Source of the DNA: Paracentrotus lividus
Lineage: Eukaryota > Echinodermata > Echinoidea > Camarodonta > Echinidae
DNA length: 64,000 nucleotides
Assembly (NCBI GenBank): GCA_940671915.1
Contig: CALNVZ010003434.1
Coordinates: 19,360,413 to 19,424,412, forward strand
Direction: 5' to 3'
The translations under genes were made by a program, and so were the position numbers. Position 1 is the stretch's first letter; each line of letters opens with the position of its first letter. A model generated the notes under the pieces. That model had not been told where the DNA came from. It worked only from the letters and a program-made list of their open reading frames with translations, and made no database searches. Positions 24,301 to 33,868 of this stretch are shown one piece after another.

Positions 24301-27300
24301 CCAAGACGCAAACCCCGACAATTGTAACTGATAACATTGAAAACTTTAGATGTATTGTCATTTGTATTATTCTCTCTTTCTGTCCCAGAGGAACTTGCTT
24401 TATGAATCTCAGACCTCTGCTTAGGTTCAAAATATCTTCGAACAAAAACACCATCTGGCCAGACATCAGGCGCATACATATCATTAACGTCATTACACAA
24501 GTGTTTAAGAAGATAGTATGATAGTATGAGAGAAGAAGATAGAAACCCTAACCATACATTTTAACAATTATCACTTGAGCACTTGACAAGAGTCAAGAAT
24601 TTTATGGCAAACCCTGATATCAATGTTAGTTGACAAAGAATATTCAGTCCAATCCTGTTTTAGTGAAGTTATCAGAACCAAGTAAGCTACCTTGTTAAAA
24701 TTAAATCTGGCACTATGAACACAGAAACGTACACATTTGACGTCGCGATTGGGAGAATTACCATGTCAAAAATGACATCTCATATCTGTTCTTATAATAA
24801 TTGGAGTAGACTTTATTAAGTGTCCAATAGATACTGTATCAAAATAAAGTGCTACAGAAACCGGAAACCAATATCTTTTCTTTTAGACCACATCACAACC
24901 GCAAAGGTTCATTGAATCCTCAACATTCTTTATGAAGATATACCTCAAGAAGACTCACTGACCAAGAATTTTATGTCAAACCCTATATCTTTTCTTTATG
25001 GACCACATCATAGCTGCCAAGGTCCAATAGATTCTCAACATCCTTTGTGGAGATGTCCTGGGGCTCAGAAATTCTCACTGACCAAGAATTTTATGTCAAA
25101 CCCTATATCGTTTCTTTATAGACCACATTACAGCTGCCAAGGTCCAATGGATCCTCAACATCTTGTATGGTGATGTCCTGGAGCTGAGGAAGACGGTCAC
25201 CAAGAAGATGTACGATGACTTCTGCGGGGATGTTTCCTGGGGTCCTGATAGGTTCTTCCTGCGTCTCATGGACTACGCCAAGGGTACCATCGCTATGCGA
25301 GGGGTTTTCAACATGAAGAGTACGGTCAGGCTGGATGCTGTGCAGAATCTTGGTAAGGTTTATGCTAAAACACTTGGTATGAGCGCCTTATGTTTGTCGC
25401 AGTACTTTGCATCACACCACTTACACACTTCTTCTTCTTCTTCTCGAGTCCTTTCGCTCAATTTTTGTTTATTTGTGTTTGTGATTTCTTTTTTAGTTGA
25501 ATTAGGAATTGATTCAGACTCTACCCATTACTTACACACTCAAAACTGTGCATTATTTCTATACTATCATGATGGCTAGGTATTAGGCCGACAGGTATGT
25601 TTACAAGCACCATCAGTGTAAGGGCTATTACTGCGTTGCATCCACCAAAACCATGGCAGGGTGCTTTGCATTTTTTCTTTAAATTATGAATTTTGAAGGA
25701 AAAATACAAATTTTAGAGGTCCTAATTACAAATTTGTGCTTCTGCAGGTTGGCAGCTCTGCAGTAGGTACTTATAATACCGAACATGTGGGTTCAATCAG
25801 TAGAGCGTCCACCTTATGAATGAGAGACTGTGGGTTTGATCTCCACTAAGTCATATCAAAGACTTGAAAAATGAGACCCTCTGCCTTCTAGCCAGGCCCT
25901 CTCTATTTTGGAATGGAGAGGGGTAATAATAACATTATTCTTTGCTGGGCCCGCTGGGAGAACAGTTTAGAAGACCTGAAATGGCTACCCCGAGTTGATA
26001 AGTTTATTATTATTATCATATATAAGTGATACAAGCTGTGAAAAAAATTCACTTAGGCATTCTAGTGCAAGTTGAAAGTAAAAGCATGTGGGAAACGCAA
26101 TTGGACAAAAGCATAGTTTATGCATAACTGTGAAATCTAGATACCAAATCACCAAAGCAATCATCAAGATGAGATATAAAAAATACAGATTCATTGACAT
26201 CAATTTCAAACATGCCTTTTCTACTCACTTCTCATTATCATGCCAACACTTATTTACTATCACGTTATTATGATGACAGGTCAGTTCCGTACAGCACCAG
26301 TGATCTCATCCTTGATGTCTCTACTAGATGACAAGGATGCTAATATGAGAGCAGTAGCAGCCATTGCTTTGGGCAAGACAGGTAGAAAATGCATTCAGCA
26401 TTGCATTGGTAATACAGTCCACTCCTGTAATAACAAGGTGATTGGACCAATATCAGTTAATCACCAAGCTGTAAAGAAATCTAGTTGTACTGAACAGTGA
26501 ACACCTAGGTTTGCTCAAATTGGTGTCAAGAGAAGGACCTCGTTATACCTGGAATGGACTGTATTTCAGTTTCTTTACACAGAAATAATCACTCCAACGC
26601 ACATCTTAATTGAGCAATTTACATTTTAAAAACCAAAGGAGACCAGCACTAAATCTATTTTCCGGTCCTTGCTTGTGCAAATATCTGTTTGACAACATTT
26701 TTTCATGGAGCGACACAGACAACAGATCATCCTTGTTTAAATCATTCTAAATTCTTTGTGTGTAATTTTAATAATCACATTTGTTGTTTTTTACCCTCCT
26801 CCATCTTGTTTGTAACTAAGCTCATCTCTAAGCTGAGAGAACTGTATTTTCCACATTTTAACTTTTTAAATCACATTCTGCATATATGCAAACAAATGCT
26901 CCCACTGTGGCAGCTGTTTTTATGTATGATTTGCAATAGTAGATATTAGATCACAGTTATGTCTACGTTCCCATTTTCTTGTTATACTGAAGTAAGAAGT
27001 AAATGGGTTGTAATCAAGCTTTTTTTTTTCTACCCTCCCCATTTCTTGTTGTACAGAAGTGAGAAGCAAACGGGTTGTAACGAAGCTCATCTCTAAGCTG
27101 ACCGATGAAGATCGATTGGTGAGAGAAGCAACCTGTCTTTCCCTAGGTTATCTCAAGGCCAAATCATCTGTTCCCCAGCTGGTCGAGAGATGGTCAGTGC
27201 ATGATTACTTTGACTCAAAACTAATAAATTTTTTTGCAGTCCTTATAGACGTAAATGTCTCCTTTTGTTTGCACTTTGTCATTATGATCTTTACCTTTGA

Positions 27301-28776
27301 AACCATAATGCGATCAATTGCATCAGCAGAAAGAGCAGAAATCACTATATGAATTTACTTGTGATGCTGTACGTTGAATGGTTCCTGAATTAATAGATCA
27401 AATTTAATGAAAATAATCATTGAAATTGTCAAATAAAGAAGAATTTATTTTCATTACTTTCCTTCCCAAATTGGCAATATTATTGTTGCAGTGCATTTTG
27501 TATTTCTTTTTAATAAAGTCTTATTGAATAGAGATTTAATTTTTTTATTTTTTTATTTATGGGAGTGAAATAAAAAAATTGCTTGATGCCAATTTGAGGA
27601 CCAAAAACAGATTTATCTGGATGTTTAGAAAATCTTGTATTCTAAAGTAACTTTCACAGTTGAAAAAGTCTTTTTACCCTAATAAGACTGGGGTGTTTTG
27701 GTAGCTGTCAAGACTGGGGGGGGGGGGGCCATCCCAAGATCTCGGCCGCTGGTCTCACGACCGTGCCAAAAATTTGCACGATGGTAGTGCCATGTAATCT
27801 ACAAGACTGCGCTATTAATTTTTCTGAAATAATACAAATTTATTTTATATGAATTAATTATGCTAATTTATGCATGAAATCATAGACCCTACTCTTTTTT
27901 TTTCGCGAAAATTATTAAAGAACCATTTGAAGCATAATAATGCTAAAATAAATTGATTTCATCCAATGAAAGTGAAAATAAACATATCTATGTGAATAAG
28001 GTGAGAAAACTCCATTTGCACTTGCACGTTTTTGAGCCGTTTTCAGTCTGACAGATATTTTTGAAAATCATGCAGCGTCGTAACGGTATGACCTATTTCG
28101 CGAAAATGGTTTCAAAAGATGCGCGAGACTTGAAAGTATAAAGTCATCAAGCAGCGATCAAAAAAATTTGCGCGGCGGAATGGTCGCGGAAAATGTTGAG
28201 GGGGGGCCATGATGCCCCCCCCCCTCCAGTCTTTTTAGGGTTAAAGGAAATCAGTAATTACGAGTTGTCAGATTGTGCGTTTCCTGCTTTGATGGAGAAG
28301 GATTTTGAAGTGTTGAAGGATATGTAGACTGGTCACAAATGTCGGGGGGGTAGGGTTGAAAGGGTATTTTTCTTACACAGGCAAACAAATAAGACAAAGG
28401 GCACAACCCCAATATCTACAACATGGTGTTAGTATGTTGATTCATCAGTGAATGTGTTGTAACTATCCATGCTAATATTTGTTAAACTTTGTTTATTCTA
28501 TTTGACATGGTTCCTTGTTTTCAGAGAGTATACCTTGTATTTTAATATTATGACATCTACAAGTCTTTATGGCAGATTGTTTTATGCCAGTGTATTCTGA
28601 TTTGTTCTTACAGGAGGAGTGATCTGATATCTGACGTAAGGCAAGCTGCTGAAATAGCCTTGGAGCAGGTGGGTTCGAAGAGTCTAGGATGCTCTCCGGA
28701 TGACATACCTGCTGTCAAAGAGATGGCAAAACTTGACAAGGAGAAGATGTCTAGAAACAGCAGGCCACATAGTTGA
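14830..28776 (+). CDS. TIR domain plus HEAT repeat protein gene
   Basis: Exons: 14830-14901, 16002-16087, 20797-20942, 21395-21723, 25122-25352, 26280-26381, 27057-27192, 28614-28776 (stop TGA). From the ATG at 14835, residues 1-99 form a TIR domain: box 1 DVFMCYHGSDKKFAEFLV, then GLDVW, ACIVILSEDSL and KPIFPVAV. A middle segment has DFWEENF and VTWIKFREAFLDVYEEQI. The last exons encode HEAT helices (APVISSLMSLLDDKDANMRA, VVTKLISKLTDEDRLVRE, SDVRQAAEIALEQ). TIR domains either scaffold or cleave NAD; counting back from IFP/IVP, the SARM1 catalytic Glu falls on Ala70, with Glu68 two residues away, so enzymatic activity is uncertain. The domain order is the reverse of SARM1 (ARM-SAM-TIR). Exon 4 has frame breaks. 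An upstream noncoding exon is likely. Confidence 0.8.
15184..15771 (+). mobile_element. Hairpin-ended MITE, copy B
   Basis: Flanked by an 11 bp direct repeat GTAGATTTGTA (15173-15183 and 15772-15782). Starts AACCGACCAGCCCCC followed by a GTCGCGAAGCGAC hairpin and ends with a second GC-rich hairpin and TGTATAGTTA. 588 bp, no coding capacity. It lies in intron 1 of the TIR-HEAT gene. Confidence 0.85.
16002..16087 (+). CDS. TIR-HEAT exon 2
   Basis: Acceptor TTTCACAG|ATAACA, donor GCAAAG|GTATAA. Completes the Asp codon and encodes NMTKEGLDVWNPESHTSSRK, the TIR segment leading to the BB-loop region. Confidence 0.85.
17616..19284. repeat. Cluster of seven GTCACTCCGTAACC motifs
   Basis: Forward copies start at 17616, 17780, 18880, 18894, 19091 and 19271 (last one reads GTTACC); a reverse copy at 17799-17812 makes a perfect 33 bp palindrome with the second. 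Spacing is irregular. It could be subterminal binding sites of an unrecognised DNA transposon or a factor-binding cluster. Confidence 0.8.
18180..18830. repeat. Degenerate tandem repeat with GCATAAATTAGCAT core, period 142-166 bp
   Basis: GCATAAATTAGCAT recurs near 18254, 18396, 18541 and 18707, each followed by TTTCAAAATTCTGTGTAGAAG and a ACCTAGTGCTATCA-type word. Four to five diverged units, inside the motif cluster above. Confidence 0.75.
20484..20722. repeat. Fold-back with 100 bp arms
   Basis: Left arm (20484-20602) and right arm (20622-20722) are inverted copies sharing CAAGGCCGATTTTTCTCAT near the loop and GGCTGAG...TTTTTCCCA distally. About 20 bases of loop. Ends 75 bases upstream of TIR-HEAT exon 3. 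Confidence 0.75.
20797..20942 (+). CDS. TIR-HEAT exon 3 (end of TIR core)
   Basis: Acceptor TTTTTCAG|GCTTGC, donor TTTTCAAT|GTAAGT. Encodes ACIVILSEDSLQDKECEDAI then SLAYISDKPIFPVAVKDF. Glu66/Glu68 lie near, but not exactly at, the usual catalytic Glu position. Confidence 0.88.
21321..21379. repeat. (CT)n microsatellite
   Basis: Almost pure CTCTCT, forming an extended pyrimidine tract just before the exon 4 acceptor. Confidence 0.9.
21395..21723 (+). CDS. TIR-HEAT exon 4, frame-disrupted
   Basis: Acceptor CTCGCAG|GAGGTT, donor ATCAATG|GTAAAT. Three coding-like pieces in different frames: VILAKLNWVFF (TIR C-terminal helix), then VLVSSIKREIEALSKRDQPE with RGRSSQRAFYKRW, then VEQVDFWEENF and VTWIKFREAFLDVYEEQI. 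At least two single-base shifts plus a phase mismatch at the acceptor are needed for one protein. Either sequencing or assembly indels, or a decaying gene; neighbouring exons are intact, which favours local error. Confidence 0.65.
22030..24530 (-). mobile_element. CR1/L2-like LINE, internally deleted
   Basis: Reading on the minus strand: an AP-type endonuclease starts near 24460 (NVISYNCRGLRLG, then DIICLQETWLAQQDLNG) and continues after one frame break at about 23965 into VFIVG-NADISDHASLF (to about 23820). A linker PGWNDHVRSSLEAREALLLW (23290 region) is followed directly by CRKFHMCSLSVKVELFRAYC and NDAMRMLLRVPRHSSAS, which belong after the reverse transcriptase; the RT itself is missing. 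The 3' end is an AATAAA plus (CAATT)n tail at 22030-22048, as in CR1/L2/Rex1 elements. It lies in intron 4 of the TIR-HEAT gene, antisense to it, and carries a fold-back insertion (22149-22560). Confidence 0.88.
22149..22560. mobile_element. Fold-back MITE inserted in the LINE 3' region
   Basis: Arms of about 145 bp: left begins TCACTAGAGGGTATTCATT, right ends AATGAATACCCTCTAGCGA. Both arms contain GTGATCAC and GTTCACGAGCTTT words. About 115 bp of GC-rich centre. It separates the LINE body from its 3' tail. Confidence 0.8.
24886..25121 (+). repeat. Two degenerate tandem copies of the start of TIR-HEAT exon 5
   Basis: GACCACATCA...GCCAAGGTCCAAT...CTCAACAT recurs at 24886, 25001 and the real exon at 25121/25122 (steps 115 and 120). 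The first copy keeps a TTTTAG acceptor; the second has ATGG instead of an AG, and in the coding frame reads a stop (CAATAG). The linker CTCACTGACCAAGAATTTTA is shared between copies 1 and 2. Confidence 0.88.
25122..25352 (+). CDS. TIR-HEAT exon 5
   Basis: Acceptor TCTTTATAG|ACCACA, donor AATCTTG|GTAAGG. Encodes HITAAKVQWILNILYGDVLE, DDFCGDVSWGPDRFFLRLMD and NMKSTVRLDAVQNLG; the last piece begins the HEAT array. Confidence 0.88.
25785..26015 (+). mobile_element. tRNA-headed SINE, copy 1
   Basis: A-box-like GTTCAATCAGTAGAGCG and B-box-like TGTGGGTTTGATCTCC at tRNA spacing, then a body with GGGGTAATAATAACAT, GGGCCCGCTGGGAGAACAGT and TGAAATGGCTACCC, ending in (ATT)n. The same body occurs at 59640-59900. 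Confidence 0.82.
26280..26381 (+). CDS. TIR-HEAT exon 6 (HEAT repeat)
   Basis: Acceptor GATGACAG|GTCAGT, donor AAGACAG|GTAGAA. 34 codons: QFRTAPVISSLMSLLDDKDA then NMRAVAAIALGKT, one HEAT unit. Confidence 0.9.
26790..27030 (+). repeat. Partial copies of the start of TIR-HEAT exon 7
   Basis: At 26960-27020 TCTTGTTATACTGAAGTAAG and AAATGGGTTGTAATCAAGCT repeat the exon 7 acceptor region, but the AG acceptor has become TG. At 26790-26840 ACCCTCCTCCATCTTGTTTG plus AAGCTCATCTCTAAGCTGAG matches the same region with about 22 bases missing, including the acceptor. Confidence 0.8.
27057..27192 (+). CDS. TIR-HEAT exon 7 (HEAT repeat)
   Basis: Acceptor GTTGTACAG|AAGTGA, donor AGAGATG|GTCAGT. Encodes EVRSKRVVTKLISKLTDEDR and LVREATCLSLGYLKAK, a second HEAT unit; phases match both neighbours. 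Confidence 0.9.
27677..28240. mobile_element. MITE with CCCTAATAAGACTGGGG ends
   Basis: Left CCCTAATAAGACTGGGG and right CCTCCAGTCTTTTTAGGG are inverted repeats bordered inside by G and C runs. About 560 bp in intron 7 of the TIR-HEAT gene. Carries TCGCGAAAA words. Confidence 0.65.
28614..28776 (+). CDS. TIR-HEAT last exon
   Basis: Acceptor TTCTTACAG|GAGGAG completes the Trp codon. Encodes RSDLISDVRQAAEIALEQVG then SPDDIPAVKEMAKLDKEK and stops at TGA 28774. A donor-like GAGCAG|GTGGGT lies inside, so a further exon is possible. Confidence 0.78.
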
Positions 28777-29520
28777 ACTTACATATAGGGTTTGGAGATA
28801 TGATGGGTTCAGAATAGTCTCAAAAGATGACCTTCATTTTGTGTACATGCACCTGCTATTCAAGAGATGGCAAAACTTGAAGGAGGAAGAAGTCTAGAAA
28901 CAGAATGCAACATAGATTATCTAGGATCATTTAGGGAGGACGAAATGGAGAAGGGGTCTGAACTGTGTAGGCTCTCAGATATTTGACCTAATTTAAAATG
29001 TCTAAGGAATGGCAAAGTTTGAAGCAGGAGAGTTGCCTGGAAAGAAGACAAAAGGGATCAGGTCGAATTTAGGGGTGAGGGTATGAGGTTAGAGTCTCAC
29101 TCTGGATGATCTACTTGCTGTCGAGAGAGATGCAAACTTGAAGCAGGATTGGACGTCTAGAAAAGAAAATTCAATGCAAGTATTGGGTAATCTAAAGCCT
29201 TGTCCAAATATAAGGTAATGAGCCACCGGGTACATGAACAAGTACTACTTTTCAAGGAGATGACAATACAAGTAGAGGAAGTCAGCTAGAAGAGAAGGCA
29301 ACATATATGGCCTTGGGATGATGAGATTTGATTTCTGGAGAGTCTTTCAGAATGTTCTCCAAATGATTTTCCTCCTGTCAAGGAGATAGCAAAGCTTGAA
29401 TCATCAGAAGTCACCTAGATGGAGAAGGCAGCAATGGGTTTTAGAATCAATGAATGAACATGACTATGACATTATGTGTACCTGCTGTCCAAAGAGATGA
29501 CACATATAGAAGATTTAAGG
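28700..29520 (+). repeat. Tandem array of about seven units derived from the TIR-HEAT 3' coding end
   Basis: The word GCTGTCAAAGAGATGGCAAA and its variants recur at about 28712, 28855, 29002, 29115, 29257, 29376 and 29484 (steps 108-147), each followed by an AAGTCTAGAAA-type word. The first unit is inside the coding exon and includes the stop; later ones are noncoding. Confidence 0.82.
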
Positions 29521-30524
29521 CTATGCAGGTCAGCTTGAATAATTGGATAGAGAGAGTACTCAAAAGTAACATTCAAAAGTCAAGGAATTGTACAGCCTAT
29601 CGGCTAATTAAGGAAAAAAAACATTTCTTCACACCTAAACAAAAGATTTTGCAAGAAATACCCAATAAAAATATCCAGTCTTCTTCACAGGATATATGCA
29701 TACATGTATATTCCTAGTAGTAAAGATCCATTAAATTAAAATAATGATCATCACAGTGCCACCTCCTTTGTTCATTGACAGATAATGCTGTGAATATTTT
29801 TTAGAATGTCTTTCAAATCTTGCCTTCCCCATTTTAAGAACATACTGGTGTTATTACAGTAATTTTGTCAGAAATGCCAATGTCAAAGGCTAAAAACGTT
29901 ATTTTGATATTCAATATAAAATTGTGCATGATTTTTTTTTAAATATTATTGTAAAATTATTAAAGTCAATTTTGCTTACTTGATCATGGTGAATCAATAC
30001 AACATCATCATAGAAGGCCTTTCAAATGATTTTTAGTGCTGAATCAGATCTTTTGAGGGGGCAGTTATTAATTCTTCCTACTTTCATGTACCTCCTGAAA
30101 GTATGAAGGGTACTACATTTGCAGAATGTGAATATTTTATTTGAGTGTTGTATTTATTACTTACATCGCAGTTTGTCATTCCTATTCTCTATACCAATTT
30201 TACTACTTGTCACAAGCTTGAAAATATTTTGCTGTGTTCAGTTATGCAAAATAATAGGATTTCATGTTTTCAAGAAAAAAAATGCAAAACCTGTCATTTC
30301 AAGGGTGTGTTGCAAGTTGTTTTTTTTTCCCAAATCTAAATTTATTCTTACCGTAACATTATTTCCCCGTATGTATTTATATTGCAATAGATTTAGAAAA
30401 ACATTTTCTTTAAGACCGTTGACGGAGTAAATACAACCTTACATCGATTGAAAGCTAAGTAGGCGTATAACATAAATACCCCCAAAATAAATTTAAATTT
30501 TCATAACAGTATTCATAAAAAGAT
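29521..30524. other. AT-rich flank downstream of the TIR-HEAT gene
   Basis: Contains AATAAA-type words but no exon. Open frames here are short and low in complexity. Confidence 0.5.
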
Positions 30525-30868
30525 GATCGAACCTCAACCAGGCCATCCCTCCCAATACTCGTAAAAGTACCCCCTATTATATATGCGGCTGATGACGTCA
30601 AAGAAGTTTAAGGGAATGCTGCTGCCAGGCATGATTGGGTTTCGCCTTTTAGAGAACACGTTTGTATTGCTATGTCAGAACAATAGAATTCTAGCACACA
30701 TGGGGTCTATTGTTCTGACATAGCAATACAAACGTGTTTTCTAAAGCCGAAACCCTATCATGCCTGGCAGCAGCATTCCCTTAAACTTCTTTGACGTCAT
30801 CAGCCGCATTATATAATAGGGGTACTTTTACGAGTACTTGGGAGGGATGGCCTGGTTGAGGTTCGATC
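30525..30868. repeat. Near-perfect long inverted repeat (arms about 163 bp, loop about 20)
   Basis: Left arm GATCGAACCTCAACCAGGCC to CAGAACAATAG; right arm is its reverse complement with only a few mismatches by eye. A transcript would fold into a long double-stranded hairpin. Possibly a young fold-back transposon. Confidence 0.93.
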
Positions 30869-33034
30869 ACCTTTTTAATGAAATACTTTCTAAATGGAAG
30901 ATAAAAATGCTAATTGGGAATTGTTGTATTAGGAAGAAATATTAGCTTTCGTTTTATATGTAATTTTGGTTTTCATTTCTCGGTCCGGTCTGGGACTTTA
31001 ATAGTGTTATTCCTATTTCTATTCTAAAGTTAGTTTGTATTTTCAGACATGTATTATGTATTTAGTGCAATAGATATAGAGAAGAGCGCTCATGTATAAC
31101 TTTTTTCTGATGATGGTGAAAATATGCTCACGAAAATGTTGAGTTTATAGAGGAAGTCCTTTTCTTGACCATAAATATTGGTGTACTGTTAAAATCTTCC
31201 ACTGCTATTAACTTTTTTTCTATGAGAGTTCAAATTGATATTTAAGTCATAATTCAAAAGAAACGAAAACTATTTGTACAGTCACAGTTTGTACTTATGG
31301 ATTGTTATAACATTAATCAATTAACATTGATCTGGACACATATCATATGGGTGTGTTTTCTTTTCTAATTAGCTTAATTTTTGTGGTTTCTGGCTTAGAT
31401 TTCTCATTACAAGAAGGAATATTAACAGTAGAAGGTTTCACTGTGCACAGAGTATTTTTTTTTTTTAGGTTATGAGTGGTCCTGAAAAGGACCTAGTGAG
31501 TAGGTCCTTTTCATAATTGTTAATATGTTCCATTCCTAATTGTTCTACCACCAGTGAAAACTTCAAAGAAGAAGGAATATATTTTGTAGCAGTGAATATT
31601 TTAAGTTTAATTCCTGTATTCCAATCACTAATTTGTTTTCATTTGAATTATGTTGACCAGAAAATTCTTAGCAAGGAAATGATAGTTCATCCCGAGACTG
31701 CTGAACATGAATGTATGTATCTCTGTGTTCAGTATAACAAAATTCCATTATAATGGTACAATTGACTTGGTGCGGATCACCTATTTATAATGAGAGTAGA
31801 CTGTTATATCAAGAGTACATTCAACTCTCATTATATATGTATTGTGGTTCTTGGGACCAAGCCAGTTACCTGTTTTAATCAAATCTTGTTGCACTGAACA
31901 CATAGGCACAACATGTACATACATGTACACTACTTTCATTAAATAAGAAATGAGAGAATCACCTTTTTAGAGCAAAATCTTGTCGTAGCCATGCTCTTTA
32001 TAACACGAGTAGACTGTACTTGTCAAGTGATATTAAGAGGGTTAATTATGAACATTAAATTCAACAAAACAAGAAAGGAGTCATTAAAAGTGTTTGTATT
32101 CCACATAAACTTATTTAATCTCTTCATTTAAACAAAAAATTTCAGCATAAGAAGAATTAGGAGCTCTTCTCTAATGTAGTTTGATACAATCATATTAGAT
32201 GATGCTTGCCTAATAATAAGGCCGAGTTGAATTGTGATGCCAGGTACTAGTACATTGTAGGGGTCTTTAAAATGTCCGTTTAATATCTTTAAGACTTGAA
32301 GCTGAAAAGAGCTGAATTTCTCTCAGTTCCAAATCTACTGTCCTTTTCAGTGAAACCATTCAACCCTAACCCTAAACAATAAAATAATTTGTTACGTAAT
32401 AATAATAAATACAGCATTTATAATGTGCCATCCATCTAGTTTAAACTATTCAGAGAAGCAGAAGTGCTTATCAGGAAATTATCTTTATTTTGTTGTTGAA
32501 CAATATACATAACTGCATGCAGAAATGCACTATTATCTACAGTATAAAATGCTTTATTGTTCATGTAATTAAGCCAAGTTTGTCTAATTGGTGTAATTTT
32601 AAAATCTTTCAAATGATGCAACACGTGCATATAACTCATGAATCAAAATAATGGACTTTTAACAGGGAGTTTTCTGGTTTTAAAACAAGTTGAAGTGCTA
32701 TTGCCCTTTAGGAAATAATTAATCATTGTAACTGATATCCTCATGAATATTTTATTTTATGATCGTGTTTGCTTACCTACATGTACATGTACATGAATTC
32801 AATTGCTTTCTCATTGACCATTAATATGAAATTAAAAGATTCCAATTAAGCTCCTGTTTCAAAGAAACAGATGCACTACATAAACAAGACTAATACTTGT
32901 GTACTTTAATCATGCATTTTCAACTTTTTAACTGTAAAGCTTGCTGTTACCTAACATATATAATGTATATTTGTACTTTCATATACACCATTTGATGGAT
33001 TGATAAATGAATAAATTATAATAATATCAATATC
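30869..33034. other. No gene seen
   Basis: AT-rich. Includes a dispersed-repeat phrase (GAGAGTAGACTGTTATA and GGGACCAAGCCAGTTACCTG near 31790-31880, related to GGGACCAAGCCAACTGTCTTG near 33270) and a histone-type stem-loop on the minus strand at 31478. Confidence 0.5.
31478..31493 (-). other. Histone-type 3' stem-loop without a histone gene
   Basis: Minus strand GGTCCTTTTCAGGACC: six-pair stem with TTTC loop, the form used at the 3' end of replication-dependent histone mRNAs. No histone coding end precedes it and no clear purine-rich downstream element follows, so it may be a relic or chance. Confidence 0.4.
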
Positions 33035-33203
33035 ATATCGTCTGTTTGGAGCCATAAGGGCGTTATCGCATCTTATAGATGTTCCGTTGGGAGCCAGAAG
33101 GGCGCTATTACTATCAAAAGTCAATGGTAATAGCGCCCTTATGGCTCCAAACGGAACATCCTTGATCTGCAATAGCGCCCTTCTGGCTCCAAGCCGACGA
33201 TAT
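33035..33203. mobile_element. Nested palindromic MITE
   Basis: Outer ends ATATCGTC...TTTGGAGCC and GGCTCC...CGACGATAT pair; inside, GGAGCCAGAAGGGCGCTATTA and TAATAGCGCCCTTATGGCTCC form a second hairpin. The same gene-like phrase GGCTCC/GGGCGCTATT appears four times. Confidence 0.8.
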
Positions 33204-33868
33204 GTGAGTTATCAGACTAATTCATATTTTGCTTAATTTGTACGCAGTCCACTCTTGATTTTAGGTGCTTGGGACCAAGCCAACTGTCTTGTTTTACTAG
33301 TACACTGTATGATGAAATATTATACAGAACAGAGGCACACATGTGCATATGTTTGAAATCGGGACCAGGGAAAATGCTTTGTTATATTGAGATACTCGAG
33401 ACCAAGACAATCATCTTGCAATAATGAAATCTTGCTATACTCATCCTAAACATGTTGGGTTTGCAACAAATTGGGATTGGATGAACTGCTTTGTTATAAC
33501 AAAATCTTCATCTGTGTTCATTACAATAGGAGTAGCCTGTATACATGTATGTTTTCATCCTTTAATCATAAATCAACTTTAGTATTTGCAGCCTATGTGT
33601 GTGACAGAGAGAGAGAGAGAGATAGAAACACAAGAGGGTAGAGAAAGAGAGAAAGAGGAAAACAAAAGGATTGAAAGTAGAGATGCAGAGAGAAGAGGTA
33701 TACATGTAGAGAAGCCAGTGTGAAGATAAAAAGAGATGGAGGGAGAGAACTGGAGGAAATCATGTTTTATAATAATACATGGGATTTTCATAGCGCCGTT
33801 TTCCATTGAAATGAAATGCTCAAGGCACTTCTATTTGCTCAAGTTTAACATTTCTGTGAGATGTATAG

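Noticed and set aside
25785-25865. Possible functional tRNA gene
   Set aside because: A and B box words are present but the acceptor and anticodon stems do not pair, and the sequence continues into a SINE body shared with 59640-59900.
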